56,538 nt of DNA from Cellvibrionales bacterium UBA1854 (GTDB taxonomy: Bacteria; Pseudomonadota; Gammaproteobacteria; Pseudomonadales; Porticoccaceae). Under the pieces are notes generated by a model, which had not been told where the DNA came from, made no database searches, and worked only from the letters and a program-made list of their open reading frames with translations. Made by a program: the position numbers and the translations under genes. The stretch covers positions 47,386-103,923 of the forward strand of contig DDII01000058.1 in assembly GCA_002338445.1 (NCBI GenBank). Reading direction: 5' to 3'. Within the stretch, counting starts at the first letter, position 1. Each line of letters opens with the position of its first letter. Shown here in pieces: positions 36,904 to 45,812 of the stretch.

Positions 36904-37680
36904 TTGGATCTGGGTATTGCTGGGAAAAAGGCGATAGTCTGTGGCTCCTCTAGAGGATTGGGCTTTGCGTGCGCCTCAGCTCTCGCACAAGCGGGACTTA
37001 AAGTAACTTTGTCTGGACGAGACCGCCAAAGCCTTTTAGCAGCAACGAATCAAATTATTGAAACGCGTAATAAAAAAGTGCAAATAGCAATTGCTGATAT
37101 CGAAGCGAGCTGGGACAGGATTTTGTGTTAGCAAAATGTCCTCATCCCGATATCTTAATCAAGAACAATGGTGGCCCGCCTTTTGTTGAATCCAGTCCTT
37201 GAGCAAGAGTGATATAGAAAAAGGTCTTGAAATGAATATGATAACCCCTAAAAGAATGATACAAAAAACTCTCGATTCTATGATTGCCAAGGGATTTGGA
37301 CGGATTATTAACATTGCCTCTGTATCGGTAAAAATGCCAATCCAAGGTTTAGATCTTTCCAGCGGAGCGCGAGTAGGTCTCTCCTCTTTTCTCTCGGAGG
37401 TTTCACGCTCCCCAGCCTACAAAGGCATAACTACTAATCAGCTATTGCCTGGATCTTTTTTAACAGAAAAATTAGAAGAGGAATTTACAGTAAATGCAGA
37501 GAAAAATGCAGCGCCGGAGGATGAAATTTAACTAAGTATAATTCAACAGGTCCCGGCAAGACGTCTCGGCGAACCTGGGGAATGTAGGCAGACTTGTGCC
37601 TTTTTGGGCAGCAAATTCGCTGGCTATATTACTGGACAAAATATTTAATCGATGGAGGTCTTCTGAAAAGCGTCTTTTGA
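36904..37680 (+). pseudogene. Decayed short-chain dehydrogenase
   Basis: The 5' frame (TTG at 36904) shows an intact NAD-binding start, KKAIVCGSSRGLGFACASALAQ, but breaks after DIEASWDR. The continuation appears in another frame (DFVLAKCPHPDILI, then NNGGPP), hits an in-frame TGA at 37199-37201, and resumes as FGRIINIASVSVKMP. A further break occurs near the C-terminus: the usual GQN-LIDGG end is split by a missing base at about 37645. At least three lesions show a real pseudogene, not one sequencing error. It was a 3-oxoacyl-reductase-like SDR. Confidence 0.88.
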
Positions 37681-37695
37681 AATCCTCTGAGCTTA

Positions 37696-38193
37696 TCACA
37701 GAGAGTTCTTTAACAATAAAGGTTCGCAGATTGGTCGAAACTCCGAGGCTGCCTCTATAACAGATCGCGCAGTTTGTTCTCTAACAGCATAAACAATTGA
37801 GGATAATTCGGGCCAGCCATTTAATCTGCGCAATAATAAGTCAAAATCACCATCACCTGATAACAAAACGATGCAATCGATATTGTTTTTGTTATAAAAA
37901 ACCGTATCCATTATATCGATCGTGATCCCAACATCCCAGTCACCTTTTTTCGAACCATCGGCGCGGCTAATGTAAGGTTTCAGCTTTACGTTAAACCCCG
38001 AATCTCTTAAAAAATTCTGAAATCTTATCTGTTTCCGATCCCCACGATCAATAGCATAGGCTTTAGCAGTCACAATTTCACCTTCATTTTTTAACTCACT
38101 TAAAAGTCTTCTGTAGTTAAAATAACACCCATATTTATCTTTCACAGTGTAAAAGATATTCTGGACATCAACGAATAGTGCAATTTTTTTCAT
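37696..38193 (-). CDS. NYN/LabA-like PIN-fold domain protein
   Basis: A 165-residue NYN-domain protein (DUF88/LabA group), a PIN-like fold of likely RNases. Acidic residues that would hold the metal are in ALFVDVQNIFY, KKGDWDVGITIDIMD and VLLSGDGDFDLLL. The frame opens at 38256, but ATG 38193 (MKKIALFVDVQN) gives the conserved N-terminus. The family's targets are mostly unknown. It stands alone between an SDR pseudogene and an SCP2 gene. Confidence 0.87.
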   Translation of the reverse strand: MKKIALFVDVQNIFYTVKDKYGCYFNYRRLLSELKNEGEIVTAKAYAIDRGDRKQIRFQNFLRDSGFNVKLKPYISRADGSKKGDWDVGITIDIMDTVFYNKNNIDCIVLLSGDGDFDLLLRRLNGWPELSSIVYAVREQTARSVIEAASEFRPICEPLLLKNSL

Positions 38194-38401
38194 ATTTAGC
38201 TTTTCTCGGAAATTTGCGGTTACAAACCGCGAGAAACAGATTTTTACATAGTCCAAGCTTGGATGTGAGAAAAAGTGTTGCTACAAGCCATAATGTGACA
38301 TTTATATCTTGCTTTTAAGTCCTCAGATTTTTAAAGTAACCTTGTTTGTAATAATAACCCGATAATTTTCGGTCGGTATACTTAAATAGAGGAAAACTTG
38401 T

Positions 38402-38701
38402 ATGTCACTTGAACTAGTAACCGCCGGTTTAAAAGAAAAAATTGGCGAAGATTGTGGGCTTGGAGCCACGGTAAAGTTTGATTTTGGTGATAGCGGAAAA
38501 CTCTTCCTGGATGCTACACAGACGCCCAATATAATTAATAATGATGATGCCGATGCTCAGTGTACCATGGTCTTGAGTATGGAAAATTTTATGTTGATGG
38601 CCGCTGGAGAACTTGATGGCACGGCGGCTTTTATGTCTGGGAAACTAAAGATTCAGGGTGATATGGGTATAGCGATGAAATTAGGGCCGATGTTGGCCTA
38701 G
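38402..38701 (+). CDS. SCP2 sterol-carrier domain protein
   Basis: A 99-residue single-domain SCP2 protein. It begins IGEDCGLGATVKFDFGDSGKLFLDATQTP and ends with the family block ELDGTAAFMSGKLKIQGDMGIAMKLGPML. SCP2 domains bind hydrophobic ligands such as fatty acyl-CoAs and sterols and present them to enzymes. Bacteria that degrade lipids often carry such stand-alone forms. In this window it complements the MFE-2-type dehydrogenase and MaoC hydratase. It is a single gene with no close partner. Confidence 0.93.
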   Translation: MSLELVTAGLKEKIGEDCGLGATVKFDFGDSGKLFLDATQTPNIINNDDADAQCTMVLSMENFMLMAAGELDGTAAFMSGKLKIQGDMGIAMKLGPMLA

Positions 38702-39506
38702 TAAAGGTCAGTAAAAAATCAAATATGGGTGCCAGATCAGCCTGCGTCAGTAGCCGGATAGATTCATTAGGTTTCGTTATTATGAATTTAGTATGGATTA
38801 ATGAAGAACATTTGTTGAATAGAAGGTAGGTAGTCCAAAAAATCTCAAACCTCCAATAAAAAGTATTGCTCCTTTCCATAAGTACTCGTGATATTGTGAT
38901 AAGCGTTTCGCTCATATTGCAAATACTGTTTAACTTTTCCATATACACCTACTCCCAATTTTATACTTCTTCCCCTTGGGATTTAAAGAAAAATTGCGTG
39001 GCAAATTACCTAGCTGCATGTATGTCAGAGGCCATCACGACAGAGTGTGATGTGCTTATCAAATTCGCACTCATCTAAAAAGTGTCAGTTGCATTGAAAG
39101 AAATATAATCCACATGTTCCTTTAGAGGCTCCTCAGACAAATCTTTTCATCCAGTATACTCGCATTTAAGCCAGTAACGATGAATTTTACCTGTACCAGT
39201 CTCCGCAACCATCAAATGCTCATCATCAGCACCAATAACTGCGCCAAGAAAGGAGCAGCTGATACCCAGAAATGCGTTGTACTTTGAATAATTGGAATCA
39301 AAAATGCAACGTTGACATACCAGGTTGTATCATTTTTTTGCCGTACAGGCGATGAGACGAAGAGGCTACACAGTTAATGTATAACTTGACCGAAATTAAC
39401 ATCTGTACATTTCATAGTGCTACTCAGCTGGGTAACATTCATATAACCATAAATAACTATATCTCCGTTTATAAAAATAAAAAAATAGGTGACTTTTCTA
39501 TAAATA
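38702..39506. other. AT-rich gap upstream of the SOS genes
   Basis: About 800 bases with no intact gene. It contains a short minus-strand coding remnant (see separate entry) and then the AT-rich lead-in to imuA. Several short frames in all orientations have no recognised family. Confidence 0.45.
39147..39270 (-). pseudogene. Fragment of an SMP-30/strictosidine-synthase-like beta-propeller
   Basis: The minus strand reads GAVIGADDEHLMVAETGTG followed by KIHRYWLKCEYTG and a stop at 39147-39149. The LMVAETGTGKIHRYWL string is a typical blade of SMP-30/gluconolactonase or strictosidine synthase-like proteins. Nothing upstream extends it to a full gene, so it looks like the 3' remnant of a lost gene. 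Recognition is by pattern only. Confidence 0.5.
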
Positions 39507-39522
39507 CTGTATATATTAACAG
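39507..39522. promoter_or_regulatory. LexA (SOS) box upstream of imuA
   Basis: CTGTATATATTAACAG matches the gammaproteobacterial LexA consensus CTGT-N8-ACAG. It lies 16 bases before the imuA ATG at 39539. A near copy (14 of 16 bases) lies upstream of dnaE2. LexA here should block imuA-imuB until DNA damage. Confidence 0.88.
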
Positions 39523-39538
39523 TATAAAAGGTGGATTA

Positions 39539-40276
39539 ATGCGGGAATCTTCAAATCTAGAGACACTTCTAACACGTCATGATATTTGGCGTGGTCACAA
39601 TCGTTCGATCATAAAAGATTCCTTAACAACCCAATATCCAGAATTAGATAATCTATTATGTGGAGGTTGGCCACGACAAGCATTAATCGAAGCAAATTTT
39701 AGTCGTCATGGTATTGGTGAGTTGAGTCTAATTTTTCCGACATTAATCAAGCATACGCAGAACGAAGGATTGTGTGTCCTTCTTGATCCACCCTATCAAC
39801 CTTATGCTCCTTCTTGGGCTTCAGCTGGCATAAAACTTGAAAATCTTTTCGTCATACACAGCAAGTGTCGTAATGAATGGTTATGGAGTGCTGAACATAG
39901 CATAAGAAATGAGATTATGCTGGTCGCATGGATAGGACAATATAAATTTAACTATAGTAATTTAAGGCGAATACAATTAGCTGCCACTGAAAATTATCAA
40001 CCGGCTTTTTTATACAACCAGTTAGAACATATTTCACTGTACTCTCCTGCCGCATTAAGACTGGAAATTAATAATTCGAAGCTACACGAAATAACAGTAA
40101 AAGTACTAAAATTCAACGGATTAAATTCTTCTTCACAAATAGAGTTAAAAACGCATATAAGTGATACAAAACGTATTTTACTGCACCAACTACCCGTACC
40201 GATACATAATAATCATAAGAATACTGATTTAACTTTTAGCCTTAACGAAACCCAAGGCTACATACTCAATACCTGA
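39539..40276 (+). CDS. imuA: ImuA, RecA/SulA-like mutasome protein
   Basis: ImuA (SulA-like, RecA-fold without a canonical Walker A) is part of the damage-inducible mutasome with ImuB and ImuC. Seen: LLCGGWPRQALIEANFSRHGIGELSLIFPTL, PYQPYAPSWASAGIKLENLFV and the central LRRIQLAATENYQPAFLY, all family blocks. The open frame begins at 39377, but a LexA box lies within its first 50 codons. I therefore place the start at ATG 39539, which has AAAGGTGG just upstream; this gives 245 residues and a normal N-terminus. It is followed by imuB after 35 bases. Confidence 0.9.
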   Translation: MRESSNLETLLTRHDIWRGHNRSIIKDSLTTQYPELDNLLCGGWPRQALIEANFSRHGIGELSLIFPTLIKHTQNEGLCVLLDPPYQPYAPSWASAGIKLENLFVIHSKCRNEWLWSAEHSIRNEIMLVAWIGQYKFNYSNLRRIQLAATENYQPAFLYNQLEHISLYSPAALRLEINNSKLHEITVKVLKFNGLNSSSQIELKTHISDTKRILLHQLPVPIHNNHKNTDLTFSLNETQGYILNT

Positions 40277-40311
40277 TTTTAATATAAAAATCTATAACAG
40301 ATATAGACTAC

Positions 40312-41772
40312 ATGCCTCAGACAGTTAAAAAACGAGAAATCTGGCTTTATCTGCACTTTCCTTTATTGGCTATAGATGCTCAATTTAAAGAATCTAAAAA
40401 ACAATTCTCACAATATCCGCAGGCAATTATAACTCAAAGTCAAAAAACACAATGTATATATTGTTGCAACGATGCTGCAAAGCAGCTTGGTATTCAAGAA
40501 CAAATGTCCTTGTCAACTGCAATAACTCTATGCCCCGATTTACATATAAAAATTCGAAATAATAAAAAAGAAAGGCTCTATTTCGAACAACTAACCCTTA
40601 TTGCCTACAACTTTAGTCCCGAACTAATTATCTATCAAAATATTGGCCTTAGTATGGAATTGTCTAATTGTAAAAAGCTTTACGGTAGTTATTCTGAATT
40701 ACTCAAGCAATTAAAAGAGCACTTAAAGGAGAAATGCAGCCGAGTCTTTACGGGAGTTGGACGCAACTCATTAGCGGCGCGCCTATCAATAAAAAATAAG
40801 TTTCATACTCAAATACCTAAAAATAAAGAGCTAATTCAACAATTGTATTCAATAAAATTAAGCCAACTAACACTTAAACGCTCTCAAGAGAATAGTCTTA
40901 AGCATTTAGGCATCATTACTGTAGGTGATTTCCTAACTCTACCAAGCACCTCTACATGCCGTCGATTTGATAACGAAGTTCTCTCCAAAATAAGTCTCTT
41001 AACTACTCAAAATGATTTGCAAGAACGCTACATAGCACCTAAAAAATTCAAAGATATGCTAGAAAATCCCAGTGGATTTTATAGCAAAGAAGATTTACAT
41101 GCCCCAATGAAAATATTATTGACACGACTCCAAAAGCATCTCCGCACAAATCAGGTAAATTGTAAGAAGATCTATTGGCAATTCTCTCCAATGCAAGGAC
41201 AACCAAAATCTATGGTCATTGAGCTATCACATCCATGTTATGGCTCTGATGTTTTTTTTACCCTCAGTCGTTTACAACTTGAACAACTCAATTTACCAAA
41301 TAGTATCGAAAGGATTGTCTTATATAGTAAGGAATTCATTATCAATACTAATGAAACCCTAGATTTTTTTCTCACTAAAAAATATATAAAAAAAATTCAT
41401 TTTTTAGATCAGGTCACGGCTAAGTTGGGAACTGATGCTATATATCAACCCTGCTTTCAGGCAGAGTACTTACCAGAAAAAGCGAATCTGTCCGCCAATA
41501 CATGCTCTCCCAAAACATCAAGTGGTAGACATTTACCATTACAACCACTATGGCTGACAAATACACCTTTACGATTACAAAACCTCGATAATCAACCCTA
41601 TTGGAACGAACCTTTGACGCTGTTACGTGGGCCTGAACGCTTGTCTGAAAACTGGTGGCAGGGTGAGCAACAGCGTGATTACTATGTAGCACATGATTCT
41701 CAAGGATCACGTTACTGGTTATATTGGGAAAAACAGAGCAAAGAGTGGCACTTACATGGAATATTTGCCTAG
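40312..41772 (+). CDS. imuB: ImuB, inactive Y-family polymerase-like mutasome adaptor
   Basis: ImuB resembles a Y-family polymerase but lacks catalytic acids; it bridges ImuA, ImuC and the beta clamp. Seen: WLYLHFPLLAIDAQF at the N-terminus, where active polymerases have a catalytic aspartate motif; the palm block IGLSMELSNCKKLYGS, also without the paired acids; and the C-terminal RDYYVAHDSQGSRYWLYW ending in WHLHGIFA, typical of ImuB. At 486 residues it is standard. Cysteines near residues 50-55 are unremarkable. It shares the imuA promoter and ends 21 bases before the convergent acyl-CoA synthetase. The usual third gene, dnaE2, is absent here and lies 7 kb away. Confidence 0.92.
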   Translation: MPQTVKKREIWLYLHFPLLAIDAQFKESKKQFSQYPQAIITQSQKTQCIYCCNDAAKQLGIQEQMSLSTAITLCPDLHIKIRNNKKERLYFEQLTLIAYNFSPELIIYQNIGLSMELSNCKKLYGSYSELLKQLKEHLKEKCSRVFTGVGRNSLAARLSIKNKFHTQIPKNKELIQQLYSIKLSQLTLKRSQENSLKHLGIITVGDFLTLPSTSTCRRFDNEVLSKISLLTTQNDLQERYIAPKKFKDMLENPSGFYSKEDLHAPMKILLTRLQKHLRTNQVNCKKIYWQFSPMQGQPKSMVIELSHPCYGSDVFFTLSRLQLEQLNLPNSIERIVLYSKEFIINTNETLDFFLTKKYIKKIHFLDQVTAKLGTDAIYQPCFQAEYLPEKANLSANTCSPKTSSGRHLPLQPLWLTNTPLRLQNLDNQPYWNEPLTLLRGPERLSENWWQGEQQRDYYVAHDSQGSRYWLYWEKQSKEWHLHGIFA

Positions 41773-41792
41773 ATAGCAATTACAAAAAGGTT

Positions 41793-43325
41793 CTATTGAG
41801 CTAATTGCTTTCTCAGGACAAACTTCTGCACTTTTCCAGCGGGATTTCTCGGCAAAACATCAACAAAGTGTAATCGCGTAGGCAACTTAAATCGAGCGAG
41901 TTGCGAGCTAGCAAAGTTACGCAATTCTTCTAATTGCAAATTTGCGTCTGGTTGAGGCACCACCACAGCAACCACAGCCTCCCCCCACTTTGAATCAGGC
42001 AGACCAATTATGGCAACTTCGGTGATGGCCTCATGAGCATATAAAATACTCTCTACTTCAGCTGGATACACATTCTCTCCCCCAGAGATGATCATATCTT
42101 TGAGGCGATCACAGAGGTACAAAAAGCCATCATTATCGAGGTATCCTATGTCTCCGCTGTGAAACCAACCGTTGTGATCGATTACCTCGGCAGTTGCTTC
42201 AGGGCGATTCCAATAACCCTTCATCACATTTGGTCCTCTAATACATACCTCTCCTAACTCACTAGCAGGTAAAGTATTATTTTCAGAATCTACTATGCAA
42301 ATATCTGTATAGAGAGGAGGACGACCAGCAGATCCTATTTTTTCACTAGTCAAATGGCTAGCAAGGATACTTGCATATGGAGCGGTCTCCGTCAGCCCAT
42401 ACCCTTGACAGAAGCTAATTCCTCGAGCACCGTAAGTTTCAATCAAGGGAACTGGCACAGGCGCACCGCCTACCGTAACCGATAAAATGCAACTCAAATC
42501 AGTGGTGGCAAAATTTTCATGCTGCGACATCATTAGGAACATAGTAGGCGCACCAAACATTGTTGAGACACGATATTTCTCTATGTCCCTCAATACTTGT
42601 CCAGGCTCAAAAGTGCGATGAAGAATTACCTCTATCCCAGATGCCAAAGAAATCAGTGTTGTCACGTTCAAACCACCTATATGAAATAATGGCGCGCAAG
42701 TCAGTGTCGCTGTCTGCATATTATTTTCACTGAAAGCTACATTAACCGCATTCCAAAAAAGATTACCATGGGTCAACATGGCCCCTTTGGGCAGACCTGT
42801 TGTACCGGATGTGTACATTATCAGAGCAATATCATCAGCCGATATTTGCTCTAAATGTTCAAGTGGATCTTTGTTATCTGTTAATGCTGGAAGAAATTCC
42901 CAATTCAACACTCGTGACTCAATACTCACAAACCGACGACATTGAAGACTTGAGCGCTCCTGATCAACCAATGAAATCGTCATTTGATCAGCAAATATCA
43001 CCTTTAAACCGGCATCATTTACAATAAATCGCACCTCCGGCGAGGTCAACCGGCAATTAATTGGGACGAATATAGCCCCCAAACATCCACAAGCGTAGAG
43101 CACCTCAAGAAATGATGGATGATTAAGCCCAATATAACCGACACGATCACCCTTATTAACACCCATGTCCTTCAACACTGCCGATACCTTACGTACGCTG
43201 AGAGCAAGCTGAACATAAGTTTTCGTATGACCCTCAAATGTAATAGCCCTTTCGAGCGGAGAAATTGCAGCTCGCTTCAATAAAGTGTGTCCTAGACCAA
43301 TGTCTGGACTTTTAGCCATATTCAT
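41793..43325 (-). CDS. Acyl-CoA synthetase (AMP-forming)
   Basis: A 510-residue ANL-family ligase that activates a carboxylic acid to its CoA thioester through an acyl-adenylate. Seen: the P-loop MYTSGTTGLPKGAMLTHGN, the adenine block GYGLTETAP, the hinge region with YLCDRLKDMIISGGENVYPAEVE, and the C-terminal lysine in RNPAGKVQKFVL. It is the usual first step of fatty acid or aromatic acid catabolism; the substrate cannot be read from sequence. It lies convergent to imuB and divergent from the glucosylglycerate genes, between two halves of the mutasome. Start is ATG 43325 or 43319. Confidence 0.93.
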   Translation of the reverse strand: MNMAKSPDIGLGHTLLKRAAISPLERAITFEGHTKTYVQLALSVRKVSAVLKDMGVNKGDRVGYIGLNHPSFLEVLYACGCLGAIFVPINCRLTSPEVRFIVNDAGLKVIFADQMTISLVDQERSSLQCRRFVSIESRVLNWEFLPALTDNKDPLEHLEQISADDIALIMYTSGTTGLPKGAMLTHGNLFWNAVNVAFSENNMQTATLTCAPLFHIGGLNVTTLISLASGIEVILHRTFEPGQVLRDIEKYRVSTMFGAPTMFLMMSQHENFATTDLSCILSVTVGGAPVPVPLIETYGARGISFCQGYGLTETAPYASILASHLTSEKIGSAGRPPLYTDICIVDSENNTLPASELGEVCIRGPNVMKGYWNRPEATAEVIDHNGWFHSGDIGYLDNDGFLYLCDRLKDMIISGGENVYPAEVESILYAHEAITEVAIIGLPDSKWGEAVVAVVVPQPDANLQLEELRNFASSQLARFKLPTRLHFVDVLPRNPAGKVQKFVLRKQLAQ

Positions 43326-43582
43326 TTGTGCCCCCGGACAAATTTGTATTTTCTCATAGATCTATCTAACAGATTTATAACTAAATAAACATTCATTTGC
43401 AAACTTGTCGAAATAACATTTCAAGTTTGGTGCTAATATTAACTTAAGTGGCATAGAATATGCTTTCTCCATAATCGTGATACACTACGACCCAAGATTG
43501 CGAGCAAACAAACCCGTGCAACTTAAACTTACAATGGATTTATCAACATCTACCAAGGCTTAAATCAAGAGCTCGCACAACA

Positions 43583-44536
43583 ATGGTGCGAAATGAAGCG
43601 AGTGTATTTTTAAGAGCAACCCTAATCTTGAACAACTATGTCTTCAATAAGAAATATTCCGGAGTTAAAGGCAACTTTTACCCAGTGATCTTCACTGATC
43701 TCGATGGTAGCTTATTGGATCATCACAGCTATAGTAATGATGCAGCTTCATCACTACTACAGCTGCTAGAACTCCATAAACTGCCGGTTATAGCGGTTAC
43801 CAGTAAAACAGCTTCAGAGGTCATCCCTCTTCGTGAACATCTCAAAAATAAACACCCTTTTGTGGTTGAAAATGGTGCAGCGATATATATCCCCAAGGAA
43901 TATTTCTCAGAAAATTTAAACATAAAAAATCGTAATGTAGTAGACGAGTACATCCGGATTTCTGAAGCCCCTTCCCGTGACCATTGGCGAAAGGTGTTAC
44001 GTGATTTTGGAGATAAGTATAGTAAAGAGTTTAGAAGTTTTTCTGATATTTTCAATCAAGATGGCACCTCCGGCATTTCTAAAGTCACGAAATTAAGTCT
44101 CCGGTCTGCAGAAAATGCGAACAAACGTGAGTACACAGAGCCCGTGATCTGGGAAGGAACTGAGCAAAGAAAAATTCAATTCATAAGAGAATTACAGAAG
44201 GTCGGGGCAAATCCACTTCAGGGAGGGCGTTTTCTTACCATTGGAGGTGCATTTGACAAAGGAAGCGCATTGAAAAAAATTAGTGGTTTCTATGCATCAA
44301 CGCTTGAGTTACCAATTCACTCTCTAGCGGTTGGTGACAGTGCTAACGACGTGAGTATGCTTGATGCAGCCGATTGGGCACTACTTATAAGAGCCAAAAA
44401 TAGGGCCCTCCCCTCATTGGAGCGTGATAACAATACACTGATCAGTGACGATGAGGGACCCAAAGGTTGGGACCAAGGAGTTCGAGAATGGCTCAGCCAA
44501 ATAAAGTATGAATTTGAAAACACGAATGATGACTGA
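43583..44536 (+). CDS. gpgP: Glucosyl/mannosyl-3-phosphoglycerate phosphatase (HAD family)
   Basis: A HAD-superfamily phosphatase of the MpgP group (COG3769), 317 residues. The nucleophile motif is VIFTDLDGSLLDHHS, motif II lies in VIAVTSKTASEV, the cap substrate block is PFVVENGAAIYIPKEYF, and the C-terminal acid motif is AVGDSANDVSMLDAAD. Family members remove phosphate from mannosyl- or glucosyl-3-phosphoglycerate; with a glucosyl synthase next door, the glucosyl form is likelier. The N-terminal ~30 residues before GNFYPVIFTD are extra, so a later start is possible. Next gene is 43 bases away. Confidence 0.85.
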   Translation: MVRNEASVFLRATLILNNYVFNKKYSGVKGNFYPVIFTDLDGSLLDHHSYSNDAASSLLQLLELHKLPVIAVTSKTASEVIPLREHLKNKHPFVVENGAAIYIPKEYFSENLNIKNRNVVDEYIRISEAPSRDHWRKVLRDFGDKYSKEFRSFSDIFNQDGTSGISKVTKLSLRSAENANKREYTEPVIWEGTEQRKIQFIRELQKVGANPLQGGRFLTIGGAFDKGSALKKISGFYASTLELPIHSLAVGDSANDVSMLDAADWALLIRAKNRALPSLERDNNTLISDDEGPKGWDQGVREWLSQIKYEFENTNDD

Positions 44537-44579
44537 TATCACCAACAATCGTCACTAACATACAGATTAGGAAATATAT

Positions 44580-45812
44580 ATGGCGGATTTCTACCAAAAT
44601 GGAATAATAACTACATTACACAATTTACAAAATAGAGCAACCAGTGAACTGGAGCAAGAATTAACCGATTTTGCAATTCACAGGCCTATGGGCCTGATAT
44701 TACCCTCACTATATTCTGAACTGCATGGTCCTGCACTTTCAAATATTGTCAAGGAGTTATCTCAAGTTCCATATCTCAACCAAATTATTATTGGGCTCGA
44801 TAGAGCAAATGCTAAAGAATATCGTCATGCACTGAATTTTTTTTCTCGACTGCCACAAGAGCACAAGGTTCTTTGGAATGATGGACCCAGATTAAAGGCA
44901 ATTGATGATAACTTAAAAAATCTTGATCTTGCTCCTAAGGAACTGGGTAAGGGACGGAACGTTTGGTATTGTATGGGGTATATTCTTGCATCAGGAAGAA
45001 CAGAGTCAATTGCTCTCCATGATTGCGATATTACAACATATGATCGTTCTCTCCTTGCGCGGCTGATCTATCCTGTGGCGCATCCAAGCTTCAGTTATGA
45101 GTTTTGCAAAGGCTATTATGCCCGCACAGCACATGGCAGAATGCATGGCCGGGCCTGTAGGCTGCTAGTAACGCCTCTATTAGGAGCGTTAAAAAAGATT
45201 CTAGGTCAAATGGACTATCTGGATTACATGACAAGTTTCCGGTACGCATTGGCTGGAGAGTTTTCATTTAGACGAGATGTACTCAGGGACATAAGAATTC
45301 CCAGTGATTGGGGGCTCGAAATTGGCGTGCTTTCGGAAATGTATCGTAATTATGCTAAAAGCCGCGTGTGCCAAGTGGACATTGCCAATAGTTATGACCA
45401 CAAACATCAGCCCCTCTCTCCGGAAGATGCAAAAAATGGCCTTTCAAAAATGTCAATCGATATTGCCAAAGCGCTGTTCCGAAAGCTGGCGACTCAAGGC
45501 GTTGTCTTCGAGCGAGGAACATTTAGATCGATCAAAGCCACTTATTATCGCATTGCTCTGGACGCTGTAGAAAATTCTCACAATGATGCCATAATGAATG
45601 GACTTACCCTAGATGTGCATAGCGAGGAAAGGGCTGTAGAGCTTTTTGCCGAGAATATCATGAAGGCAGGAGAGGTATTTTTAGAGAGACCCAGTGACCG
45701 TCCATTCATAGCAAGCTGGAATCGCATTATCAGTGCAGTTCCAGACATTTTTGAGCAACTCTTGGCGGCTGTCGAAGCAGACAATAGCGAATATATGGAA
45801 CATTCTAAATGA
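44580..45812 (+). CDS. gpgS: Glucosyl-3-phosphoglycerate synthase (GT81-like)
   Basis: A 410-residue GT-A glycosyltransferase that moves glucose from NDP-glucose to 3-phosphoglycerate, the first step of glucosylglycerate synthesis. Visible marks: N-terminal GIITTLHNLQNR, PSLYSELHGPALSNIVKEL, the metal-binding DCD in IALHDCDITTYDRSL, and the acceptor region LAGEFSFRRDVLRDIRIPSDWGLEIGVLSEMY. The last two residues of this gene overlap the next by four bases (ATGA), so translation is coupled. Assignment from family motifs and its neighbours; mannosyl transfer is the main alternative. Confidence 0.85.
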   Translation: MADFYQNGIITTLHNLQNRATSELEQELTDFAIHRPMGLILPSLYSELHGPALSNIVKELSQVPYLNQIIIGLDRANAKEYRHALNFFSRLPQEHKVLWNDGPRLKAIDDNLKNLDLAPKELGKGRNVWYCMGYILASGRTESIALHDCDITTYDRSLLARLIYPVAHPSFSYEFCKGYYARTAHGRMHGRACRLLVTPLLGALKKILGQMDYLDYMTSFRYALAGEFSFRRDVLRDIRIPSDWGLEIGVLSEMYRNYAKSRVCQVDIANSYDHKHQPLSPEDAKNGLSKMSIDIAKALFRKLATQGVVFERGTFRSIKATYYRIALDAVENSHNDAIMNGLTLDVHSEERAVELFAENIMKAGEVFLERPSDRPFIASWNRIISAVPDIFEQLLAAVEADNSEYMEHSK

